From Asticcacaulis sp. (lineage in GTDB: Bacteria; Pseudomonadota; Alphaproteobacteria; Caulobacterales; Caulobacteraceae), in the NCBI RefSeq assembly GCF_027484505.1, contig NZ_JAIXSV010000132.1, positions 1 to 57,011 on the forward strand: a stretch of DNA of 57,011 bases, read 5' to 3'. The notes beneath the pieces are model-generated. The model was given only the letters and a program-made list of their open reading frames with translations. It was not told the origin of the DNA and made no database searches. Positions within the stretch are counted from its first letter, which is position 1. Every line of letters begins with the position of its first letter. This document shows positions 24,792 to 32,556 of this stretch, in pieces. Position numbers and translations under genes: made by a program.

Positions 24792-25669
24792 CAGCTTTTC
24801 CCCAGCATCTTCAGGGTCACGATACGCGCGGTTCCCGCCGCAATCAAGGCGGCGAGCAACGGACAGGGCAACAAAACCAGCAGGTCAAGCCACGAGAAAG
24901 GCAGTGCTAGCAACAGACTTTGTGACGAACCGGTCAGCTTGATCACCACCATGACCAGCCCCGCCGCTACCGCACCCAAGAGGCCGGAGATCGCGGCCAT
25001 GCGCGCAAAGCGAAACTGAAAGCGACCCGCGATAAACGCGTCCGTCGCACCGCACAGGCTCAGGACCTCCACGATATTGGCACGCGCCATCAAACCCGCG
25101 CGCGTGGCAAAGCCCACCACCGCCGCCGCTGCGGAGGCAATCAGCAAAAATATACCCAGCGAAATCAGACGGATAATCAGCGCAGACGTCTCAATATCCT
25201 GAAGCCAGGTCGAATGATCATCGATGGTGGCGTCGATTTCCTTCTCGGACAACGCCTCCGACAGAGCCGCCGACTTGGCCGGTTTGGCCTCATCCAGCCG
25301 CACCTCTACCAGATTGGGCAGGGGCAGGTCCTCAAGCACGGCGTCGCCGAGCCACGGCTTGATCAGCGCCTTGGCGCGCTCCGGTTCGATGGCGGCGGCC
25401 TCCTTGACACCCGGCACTCCGGCCAGCACCTCGGCAGCGCGGGCGGCGGCGACCGAGCCACTTTCGAGGCCTGTCGGGCGCACCTGCACCGTCACTTCGG
25501 CGCGGATTTCGCGCGACCAGCCGGATGCCGCGCGATTCGAGGCCAGCGCAATCAGGGCTGACAGGGCCGCCAGAAAGAACAGGACGGCGATCACATAGTG
25601 CAGCGACACTTCGCGTGTGTCCTGCTCAGGCAACAGATCGCGGCGGCGCAGGCGTTTCCCGGCGGTCAT
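24791..25669 (-). CDS. ftsX: Cell division protein FtsX
   Basis: FtsX is the membrane part of the FtsEX complex, which activates septal peptidoglycan hydrolases. The 292-aa protein has a cytoplasmic N-terminus (RRRDLLPEQ), TM1 (VIAVLFFLAALSALIALA), a periplasmic loop of about 110 residues carrying the hydrolase-contact region, and three more TM segments, ending with LVLLPCPLLAALIAAGTAR. ATGA overlaps on both sides (ftsE, ydcF-like) show an operon. Sequence divergence is typical of FtsX; identity rests on topology and the ftsE neighbour. Confidence 0.93.
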   Translation of the reverse strand: MTAGKRLRRRDLLPEQDTREVSLHYVIAVLFFLAALSALIALASNRAASGWSREIRAEVTVQVRPTGLESGSVAAARAAEVLAGVPGVKEAAAIEPERAKALIKPWLGDAVLEDLPLPNLVEVRLDEAKPAKSAALSEALSEKEIDATIDDHSTWLQDIETSALIIRLISLGIFLLIASAAAAVVGFATRAGLMARANIVEVLSLCGATDAFIAGRFQFRFARMAAISGLLGAVAAGLVMVVIKLTGSSQSLLLALPFSWLDLLVLLPCPLLAALIAAGTARIVTLKMLGKS

Positions 25670-26487
25670 AGCGCCCCCCCTACCGTCTGAGTGAGATCGC
25701 GACGCACCACCCGCCCCTCGCGCAGTTCCAGAACCGGCATACCGGAGGCGCGGATCAGCGCTTCGTCATGGGTGGCGATCAGCACGGTGGCCCCCAGGCG
25801 GTTCAGCTCGATAAACAGCCGCATGATGCGCAGACCCATGGCGTGGTCGATATTGCCGGTCGGTTCATCGGCTAGAATCAGGGTGGGCCGGTTAATCACG
25901 GCCCGCGCAATGGCCAGCCGCTGCTTTTCGCCGCCCGACAGCACATCCGGCATGGCGTGCAGGCGATTTTTCAGCCCCACCCAGCTCAGAAGCTCAATGA
26001 CATCGGCCTCGAATCGCTTCGGGTCTTCCCCGCGCACAAACAACGGCAAGGCGGCATTGTCGAACACATCAAGGTGCTCCAGCAGGCGGAAATCCTGAAA
26101 GACGATGCCGATACGCCGGCGCATATCGGCGGTCTGCTTGCGGTCAGCCGGATTAAGAGGTTCGCCAAACAGGGTGATTTCGCCCACGGACGGCTTTTGC
26201 GCCTGATAGATCAGCCGCAAAAGCGAGGTCTTGCCCGCCCCCGACGGTCCGGTCAGAAAATGAAACGACCCGGCGGGCAGTGAAAAGTTCAAATCTTTCA
26301 GTATGTAGTGCTCAGGGTCATGTCCGGTATGCCCGGCCCCTTCATAGCCCAGCCCGACGTCGCGGAACACAACCACCTGGCTGTGATCCGGCTCAAAAAG
26401 ATCGTCGTGTTCGTAGGCTGTTACCACAGGTTTCAGACTCGCGTTTTGAGGTCTTGTTAATGCTTTTCGGCCAAAAAGGTTAAGCAC
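25666..26487 (-). CDS. ftsE: Cell division ATP-binding protein FtsE
   Basis: The 273-aa ABC ATPase partner of FtsX has Walker A GPSGAGKT, signature LSGGEKQRLAIARAV and Walker B LILADEPTGNID with IATHDEAL. It is longer than the usual FtsE of about 225 aa because of a 38-residue N-terminal extension before VVVFRDVGLGYE and an insertion rich in Gly/His (GAGHTGHDPEHY) before ILKDLNF. There is no internal Met that would remove the extension. It is first in the ftsE-ftsX-ydcF-plsC run and divergent from the zinc-ribbon gene. Confidence 0.95.
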   Translation of the reverse strand: MLNLFGRKALTRPQNASLKPVVTAYEHDDLFEPDHSQVVVFRDVGLGYEGAGHTGHDPEHYILKDLNFSLPAGSFHFLTGPSGAGKTSLLRLIYQAQKPSVGEITLFGEPLNPADRKQTADMRRRIGIVFQDFRLLEHLDVFDNAALPLFVRGEDPKRFEADVIELLSWVGLKNRLHAMPDVLSGGEKQRLAIARAVINRPTLILADEPTGNIDHAMGLRIMRLFIELNRLGATVLIATHDEALIRASGMPVLELREGRVVRRDLTQTVGGAL

Positions 26488-26525
26488 CCGTTTGGTTAAC
26501 GGGCCTTATGTAGTGATTCGTCCGG

Positions 26526-27485
26526 ATGCTTCTGACCTGTCCCAAATGCGCGCTCAGTTACGCGATTGATGAGGCCCAACTGGGGCCTCAGGGTCGCACT
26601 GTGCGCTGCGCCGCGTGCAAGACCACCTGGCACGCGGAAAAGCCCGAAGAACCGATCGAACTGCCGCTCGAAAAGGCCGTGGAAAAGCCTGCCACCGGGT
26701 TGAAGGAAGTCAAGGCGAAGAAGATTCCGTCGCTGTACCGCGACATGATCGAAAGCCAGAAGCGGCATAAGGCGCTGATGGCGCAGGGCATCATCTGGGG
26801 CGCGCTGGCGGCCACCTTTGTTGCCATGCTGGGCACCGCCTTCCTGCTGCGCGTCGATCTGGTGCGCGCCTTTCCGCGTCTGGGCGGGGCCTACGCGGCC
26901 GTGGGCGTTCCGGTGAATGCTGCCGGCCTCGAAGTGCTGGAGTCTAAGCTGGAAAACACCCTGCGCGGGGGCCGTTTTGTTGCCACGGTGACGCTGAAGG
27001 TCAAGAATATCCGCGATGAAGCCAATCCGGTGCCGCCGGTGCGTGTCGATCTGATGGACAAGGAGTCGAATCCGCTCGACACTACGCTGATCCCCCCGCT
27101 GGGTCTGACGCTGGAGGCCAACGAAACCCGCGTCCTGACCTTTGACATTCCCGACCCCTCCAACCGCGTCAAGAATATCAGGCTGGGCTTTGACCTGCAG
27201 GCGGCCAAGGACCTGTCGCGGGTGCGTCCGTCCCTGATGAACGGCACGGGTGGCGGGCACGGCGAAGAGGCGCACGGGGATGGCGGCCACGGGACACCAC
27301 CGGCGACGGAAGACGCTCACGCGGCACCGGACCATGGGGCAGCCCCCGCTGCCGATGCCGGACACGCGCCGACGGCTGCGGAAAACGCGCATGGAGACGC
27401 GACAACCGCCGCCGACCATGCTACGGAAAAGCCAGCCGAGCTGCGGCCCGCCCCTGCTGCGCCCTCTGCCGAAGCTCATCACTAG
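26526..27485 (+). CDS. MJ0042-type zinc-ribbon membrane protein with His-rich tail
   Basis: The 319-aa protein opens with a zinc ribbon (LTCPKCALSY, then VRCAACKTTW), the MJ0042 type found on cytoplasmic N-termini of alphaproteobacterial membrane proteins. A linker leads to one TM segment (about 84-105, GALAATFVAMLGTAFLL) and a DUF3426-like beta domain (about 130-240). The last 80 residues are Ala/Gly/Pro/His-rich, with ten His and no Cys, suggesting metal binding outside the membrane. The function is unknown. The phosphoribosyltransferase gene follows after 16 bp, so the two may be cotranscribed. Confidence 0.82.
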   Translation: MLLTCPKCALSYAIDEAQLGPQGRTVRCAACKTTWHAEKPEEPIELPLEKAVEKPATGLKEVKAKKIPSLYRDMIESQKRHKALMAQGIIWGALAATFVAMLGTAFLLRVDLVRAFPRLGGAYAAVGVPVNAAGLEVLESKLENTLRGGRFVATVTLKVKNIRDEANPVPPVRVDLMDKESNPLDTTLIPPLGLTLEANETRVLTFDIPDPSNRVKNIRLGFDLQAAKDLSRVRPSLMNGTGGGHGEEAHGDGGHGTPPATEDAHAAPDHGAAPAADAGHAPTAAENAHGDATTAADHATEKPAELRPAPAAPSAEAHH

Positions 27486-27501
27486 ATTTTACTGAGTTTA
27501 C

Positions 27502-28011
27502 ATGACCTACGACATTCTCCTGAGCGAGGCGGATATCGCCGCGCGCATCGACGCTATGGCCAGGGAGATGGCCCCGCGGCTGACCGAAGACACGGTGGGT
27601 GTCTGCCTGCTGACCGGCGGCATCTGGTTCGCTGCCGATCTGACGCGTGCGCTGGCCCGTCACGGCCTCGGTATCGGCTTTGATTCGATGTGGCTGTCCT
27701 CCTATGGCGATGGCCGTCAGAGCGGTGAGATGATCCTGCGTGCCGACCTGCAACGCCCGGTCAAGGGCAAGCAGGTGTTGATCATGGACGATGTGCTGGA
27801 TACGGGCGCGTCGCTGAAATTCGCCCGCGACCACCTGCTGCGCGCCGGAGCCACCGAGGTGCTGACCGCCGTCATGGCGTCGAAGCCCGTCACGCGTCAG
27901 ATTGAAGCCGATTATGTCGGCTGGGAAGCGCCCAAGCGTTATCTGGTCGGCTATGGCCTCGACGACGGCGGACGTCTGCGCGGCCTGCCGTTTATCGGCG
28001 CGCTGGACTGA
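27502..28011 (+). CDS. hpt: Hypoxanthine phosphoribosyltransferase
   Basis: This enzyme salvages hypoxanthine (and usually guanine) with PRPP to IMP or GMP. The 169-aa protein has the PRPP loop VLIMDDVLDTGASLKFA, the early GVCLLTGGIWFAADLTRAL, and the C-terminal DYVGWEAPKRYLVGYGLDDG, where the VGYGLD end is typical of Hpt. Length is slightly below the family norm of about 180. A bidirectional terminator follows. Confidence 0.92.
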   Translation: MTYDILLSEADIAARIDAMAREMAPRLTEDTVGVCLLTGGIWFAADLTRALARHGLGIGFDSMWLSSYGDGRQSGEMILRADLQRPVKGKQVLIMDDVLDTGASLKFARDHLLRAGATEVLTAVMASKPVTRQIEADYVGWEAPKRYLVGYGLDDGGRLRGLPFIGALD

Positions 28012-28032
28012 GCGCGCAACGAAACCCATAAC

Positions 28033-28068
28033 AAAAAGGCTACCCGGTTTCCGCTGGGTAGCCTTTTT
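28033..28068. terminator. Bidirectional terminator between hpt and the esterase gene
   Basis: AAAAAGGCTACCC (28033-28045) pairs with GGGTAGCCTTTTT (28056-28068). A-run and T-run on the two sides make it work on both strands, and it sits between convergent genes. Confidence 0.93.
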
Positions 28069-28080
28069 GTTTTTCATGCA

Positions 28081-29037
28081 CTACTTACGCTTGCTGAGAT
28101 AGCCGTGCATGGTCATCCAGCGTACAAAGGCGTCGAACCAGCCGGTGCTGGTGGTTTCCTTTGGGTACATGCCAAAGCCGTGGCCGCCCTGTTCATAGTA
28201 GTGGAACTCAACCGGGCGCTTAGCCGCCTGCCAGCTCTGCACCAGACCGAAATCGCCGTGCGCGAACAGCGGGTCATCCGCTGCCAAAGCGATAAACAGA
28301 GGCGGCGCATCGGCGGGCACGGTGACTGCCGACAGCGGGCCATAGATGTCACCGATAAAGGCCGGCTTGGCGTCCCCCCCGGCCAGAGCGGTGGACAGGG
28401 TCAGCATGGCGCCTGCCGAGAAGCCCACCATGCCGATACGGTCAGAATCGATATGCCACTCTTTTGAGCGCGAGCGCACCAGCGCGAAGGCGGCGCGGGC
28501 GTCGGCGATCTGAGGGGCGATGCGGGTCATCGGGTCTTCACCCGGTGCCGGACGCGGGCGCGCCGCGCCGGCGAACATCTCCCGCATCGAGGCTTCGAAG
28601 CCGGCCATGTCGGCGGGGGTCGGGTTGAGGCGATACTTCAGCACGAAGGCCGCCACGCCGCGATCAGCCAGCGCCTTGGCGACGTCCCAGCCCTCGTTCT
28701 GCATGGACAGGGTACGGAACCCGCCACCCGGGGCGACGATCACGGCAGCTCCCGTGGCCTTTTCAGGCGACGGCAGGAAAGGGGTCAGGGTGGCGACGCT
28801 CACGTTACGGGCAAAGACGCTGCCGTACTGGCTATGCCAGGACTCAGGGGCCGTAGCCCCCGGCAGCGGGCCGGTATTCAGCACGATGGCATCGGGCTGC
28901 GCCGGTGTGGCAATCGGCACCATCTTGTCATTCTGGGCGAAGGCCGGGAGGGCCGTGCTGGCCACGGCTAGAAGCGCCATGGTCAGGGTTACAGACAGGC
29001 CGCGTGTCGCCTGCCGGAAAGAACCGGTTAAGGTCAT
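28081..29037 (-). CDS. Secreted alpha/beta-hydrolase (carbohydrate-esterase-like)
   Basis: The 318-aa protein has a signal peptide (to about PAFAQN) and an alpha/beta-hydrolase fold: oxyanion region VIVAPGGGF, nucleophile elbow GMVGFSAGAML, acid in ALAADDPLF and His in GGHGFGMYP. The trailing TSTGWFDAFVRWM is typical of BD-FAE/acetyl-xylan-esterase-like enzymes. Deacetylation of plant polysaccharide is plausible but unproven. The ATG at 29037 has AGAGG upstream and is preferred over the GTG at 29055. A LacI-type dyad lies about 90 bp upstream. Confidence 0.85.
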   Translation of the reverse strand: MTLTGSFRQATRGLSVTLTMALLAVASTALPAFAQNDKMVPIATPAQPDAIVLNTGPLPGATAPESWHSQYGSVFARNVSVATLTPFLPSPEKATGAAVIVAPGGGFRTLSMQNEGWDVAKALADRGVAAFVLKYRLNPTPADMAGFEASMREMFAGAARPRPAPGEDPMTRIAPQIADARAAFALVRSRSKEWHIDSDRIGMVGFSAGAMLTLSTALAGGDAKPAFIGDIYGPLSAVTVPADAPPLFIALAADDPLFAHGDFGLVQSWQAAKRPVEFHYYEQGGHGFGMYPKETTSTGWFDAFVRWMTMHGYLSKRK

Positions 29038-29121
29038 GGTTTGATTTCCTCTCACTGTGCATTTGCGTTTCCCGCTCTGCGGCGGGGTTTCGGTCGGGTA
29101 CGGCTTTGCCGTTTATGGTTG

Positions 29122-29135
29122 TGATAACGCTAACA
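29122..29135. promoter_or_regulatory. LacI-type operator-like dyad upstream of the esterase gene
   Basis: TGATAACGCTAACA matches its own reverse complement at 10 of 14 positions around a central CG, the shape of LacI-family operators that control sugar genes in this group. It lies 85 bp upstream of the esterase start. No LacI gene is in the window. Confidence 0.35.
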
Positions 29136-29229
29136 TGACGGATAAAACCTCGCCACCGTTTTTTTCATCCCACGCACGAACACCCCTGCCGCGTTACGGA
29201 AGGGGCGTCGGACAGAAGACAGAAGAGGC

Positions 29230-32200
29230 TTAAACCTCTTTGACTTCGTTACGGTATTTGCGGTTAAAAATCTTCTGCACCAGCACGAAGAACAGCGGGA
29301 TATAGAAGATGGCCAGCAGGGTCGCCGACAGCACCCCGCCGATCAAACCGGTGCCGATGGCGTGCTGCGCCCCCGACCCGGCTCCATTGGCCAGAGCCAG
29401 AGGCAGGACGCCGAAGGTGAAGGCGAACGAGGTCATCAGAATGGGCCGCAGACGGATGCGCGACGCTTCCAGCGTGGCGTCGATCAGGCCCATGCCGCGT
29501 TCCTGAAGCGTGCGGGCGTATTCGACGATCAGGATAGCATTCTTGCACGACAGGCCGATGGTGGTGAGTAGCCCGACCTGAAAGAAGATGTCGTTGTCGA
29601 GCCCGCGTCCCCACGTCGCCACCAGCGCCCCCAGAACCGCCAGAGGCAGGACCAGAATGACCGAAAACGGAATGGTCCAGCTTTCGTAGAGAGCCGCCAG
29701 CAACAGGAAGACGACCAGCACCGACAGGGCGTACAGCGCCGGGGCCTGTGCGCCGGACTCACGTTCCTGCAACGACAGGCCGGTCCATTCAATCGCCGTG
29801 CCCTGCGGCAGGCCGGTGGCCAGATCTTCGACCGCGGCCATGGCATCGCCCGACGACACGCCGTCGGCCGCTGCGCCCTGCACACCCGTGGAAGGCGACC
29901 CATTATAGCGTTCCAGCGTCGGGGCCCCCGCCTGCCAGCGGGTCGAGCCGAAGGCCGGGAACGGCACCATGGCCCCGTCCTTGTTGCGCACATACCAGCG
30001 GTTCAGGTCCTCCGGGCGCATGCGATAGGGTGTATCGGCCTGCACATAGACGCGCTTGACGCGACCGCGATCAATAAAGTCATTGACGTAAGACCCACCC
30101 CAGGCGGCGGCCAGCATGGCATTGATGTCCGACACGCTGACGCCCATGGCGCCGGCTGCCGTCTTGTTGATGTCGATCTTGAGCTGCGGCGTGTAGTCCT
30201 GCCCGCCTGAGCGCACCGAGCCCAGTCGCGGGTCTTTTTCGGCGCGGCGGATGAAGTCGTTGCGCGCCGCCAGCAGCGCCTCAGGCCCGACCCCACCGAC
30301 ATCCTTGATGACAAACGAGAAGCCCGACGCGTCGCCCAGAGAACGCACCACCGGCGGCTGGGTGGGGATGATGCGGGCATTGCGGTATTCGGGCTTGGCA
30401 AATTCCTTGCGCGCGCGTTCGATCACCGCCGGCACGCGCAGATCGCTGCCCTTGCGCTCTTCAAACGGCTTCATGCGGATATTGACCTGCCCTTGATTCT
30501 GACCGTTAGAGCCGACGCGCGCAAAGACGTAGCGCGCCGTCGGGTCTTTTTGCAGATAGGCTTCGACCCTGGCCACCACCTCATCGGTCGTCTTGCGCGT
30601 CGTGCCGACGGGCAACTGAACGATGGTTTGCATGAAGCCCTGATCCTCGTCCGGCAGGAAGGAGGTCGGCAGGACGCGGAACATCATGCCGCAGGCCACC
30701 AGCACCACGCCATAGATGACCAGATAGCGCAGCGGCTTGCCAATAATCCCACCGACGGCCCCCATATAGCCGTGGCTGGCGCGGGTGAAGCTTTTGTTGA
30801 ACCAGCCAAAAAAGCCTTTCTTTTCGGCGTGCTTCTGAGGATCAACCGGCTTGAGGATGGTGGCGCACAGTGGCGGCGTCAGGATCAGGGCCACCAGCAC
30901 CGACAGGGCCATGGCCGAGACGATGGTGATGGAAAACTGACGATAGATAATGCCCTGCGTTCCACCAAAAAAGGCCATGGGCACAAACATTGCCGACAGG
31001 ACCAGACCAATGCCGATGAGGGCGCCGGTAATCTCGTCCATGGATTTGCGCGTGGCTTCCTTGGGGTCGAGCCCCTCTTCGTGCATCACGCGCTCGACGT
31101 TTTCGACGACGACGATGGCGTCATCGACCAGCAGGCCGATGGCCAGCACCAGACCAAACATGGTCAGCAGGTTGATCGAATAGCCGAAGGCCGCCAGAAT
31201 CCCCAGCGTCCCCAGAAGCACCACCGGCACGGCGATGGTCGGGATGATGGTGGCGCGCCAGTTTTGCAGGAACAGATACATGACGATGAAGACCAGCACG
31301 ATGGCCTCGATCAGGGTCTTCACCACCTCTTTGATCGACAGCTTGATGAAGTCGGTCGAGTCATTGGGAATGGCGTAGGTGATGTTCTTGGGGAAACTTT
31401 TGGACAGCTTCTCCATCTCGGCCTTGACCAGCTCAGCGGTTTTCAGCGCATTGGCCCCGGTGGCGAGGCTGATGGCGATGCCGGTGGCGGGTTGGCCATT
31501 GATACGGCTGATGGAGTCGTAGCTCTGCTGCCCCAACTCGACGCGGGCCACGTCGCGCAGATAGACGGTCGCGCCCGACGTATCGCTCTTGACGATGATA
31601 TTCTGGAACTCATCCGCCGTGGTCAGCCGCGATTGAGAGGTGATGGTGGCATTAAGGGCGATATCGTCTGTGGTCGGCTGCGCCGCCAGTTGCCCGGCGG
31701 AGACCTGAGCGTTCTGGGCGCGAACGGCCGTCACCACATCGGCCGGCGTCAGGTTAAAGGCCACCAGCTTTTCAGGATTGAGCCAGATCCGCATGGCATA
31801 GCCGGAGCCGAACACATTGCTTTCACCCACCCCGTCCACGCGGGCCAGCGTGTCCTGCACATTGGATACCAGATAGTCACCAAGGTCGGCATTGGTCAGC
31901 GATCCGTCCGTTGAATACAATGAAATGACCATCAGCATGTTGTTGGAGGCCTTATTGACCCGCACACCCTGCGCCTGCACGTCCTGCGGCAGACGGTTGA
32001 TAACGGCCTGCACCTGATTTTGTACCTGCACCTGAGCCGTGTCGATATTGGTGCCGGCCTCAAACACAAGCGTGACATTGGCCGAGCCGCTGTCCGAGGA
32101 CGAGGCCGTGATGTATTTCAGGCGATCGAGCCCGGTCATCCCCTGTTCGATGATCTGCGTCACCGAATCCTCGACCGTTTTAGCCGACGCTCCCGGGTAG

Positions 32201-32346
32201 GAGGCGTTGATGCGCACCTGCGGCAAGGCGATGTCCGGATACTGTTCAACCGGCAGGGTACGGATCGAAAGCAGACCGGCCAGCATGATGACAATGGCCA
32301 CCACCCAGGCAAAGATGGGACGGTCGATAAAGAAACGGGACAGCAT
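29230..32346 (-). CDS. RND efflux transporter permease (HAE1, AcrB/MexF-like)
   Basis: The 1038-aa protein is a full-length hydrophobe/amphiphile efflux pump subunit, exporting drugs or lipophilic compounds by proton exchange. It shows the opening FIDRPIFAWVVAIVIMLAGLL, the proton-relay Asp pair in TM4 (LVDDAIVVVENVERVMHEEG), the Lys of TM10 (SCKNAILIVEYA) and LPDEDQGFMQTIVQLPVG after TM7. Twelve TM and two large periplasmic loops are expected. No membrane-fusion adaptor or TolC-like gene is adjacent, which is unusual. The next upstream gene encodes the MHYT-GGDEF-EAL protein in the same direction, with a terminator between. Confidence 0.95.
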   Translation of the reverse strand: MLSRFFIDRPIFAWVVAIVIMLAGLLSIRTLPVEQYPDIALPQVRINASYPGASAKTVEDSVTQIIEQGMTGLDRLKYITASSSDSGSANVTLVFEAGTNIDTAQVQVQNQVQAVINRLPQDVQAQGVRVNKASNNMLMVISLYSTDGSLTNADLGDYLVSNVQDTLARVDGVGESNVFGSGYAMRIWLNPEKLVAFNLTPADVVTAVRAQNAQVSAGQLAAQPTTDDIALNATITSQSRLTTADEFQNIIVKSDTSGATVYLRDVARVELGQQSYDSISRINGQPATGIAISLATGANALKTAELVKAEMEKLSKSFPKNITYAIPNDSTDFIKLSIKEVVKTLIEAIVLVFIVMYLFLQNWRATIIPTIAVPVVLLGTLGILAAFGYSINLLTMFGLVLAIGLLVDDAIVVVENVERVMHEEGLDPKEATRKSMDEITGALIGIGLVLSAMFVPMAFFGGTQGIIYRQFSITIVSAMALSVLVALILTPPLCATILKPVDPQKHAEKKGFFGWFNKSFTRASHGYMGAVGGIIGKPLRYLVIYGVVLVACGMMFRVLPTSFLPDEDQGFMQTIVQLPVGTTRKTTDEVVARVEAYLQKDPTARYVFARVGSNGQNQGQVNIRMKPFEERKGSDLRVPAVIERARKEFAKPEYRNARIIPTQPPVVRSLGDASGFSFVIKDVGGVGPEALLAARNDFIRRAEKDPRLGSVRSGGQDYTPQLKIDINKTAAGAMGVSVSDINAMLAAAWGGSYVNDFIDRGRVKRVYVQADTPYRMRPEDLNRWYVRNKDGAMVPFPAFGSTRWQAGAPTLERYNGSPSTGVQGAAADGVSSGDAMAAVEDLATGLPQGTAIEWTGLSLQERESGAQAPALYALSVLVVFLLLAALYESWTIPFSVILVLPLAVLGALVATWGRGLDNDIFFQVGLLTTIGLSCKNAILIVEYARTLQERGMGLIDATLEASRIRLRPILMTSFAFTFGVLPLALANGAGSGAQHAIGTGLIGGVLSATLLAIFYIPLFFVLVQKIFNRKYRNEVKEV

Positions 32347-32423
32347 GAAAACCCTTGGTCAGGCGACGTCAGCGGTGAGGTGTCTTGGCCCACATTCGTC
32401 CCTGTGACAAGCCTTCATCGGCT

Positions 32424-32469
32424 CGTAAAAAAGAAGCCGCAAGCGTCTAGGTTAAGGCGCGCTTGCGGC
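32424..32469 (-). terminator. Terminator of the MHYT-GGDEF-EAL gene
   Basis: GCCGCAAGCG (32436-32445) pairs with CGCTTGCGGC (32460-32469). On the minus strand it is followed by a T-rich run (complement of the A-run at 32427-32435). It separates the signalling gene from the RND gene. Confidence 0.75.
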
Positions 32470-32556
32470 CAGAACAGGATGTGCACCACGATCTGTTACG
32501 GTAGGCGCTTACAAATCCGTCGCCCGTCTCAACATTCGGTATCAGAATTTTATAGA

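Noticed and set aside
30493-31914. 473-codon plus-strand ORF inside the RND gene
   Set aside because: Antisense to a conserved permease; His/Asp/Arg-rich with no domain.
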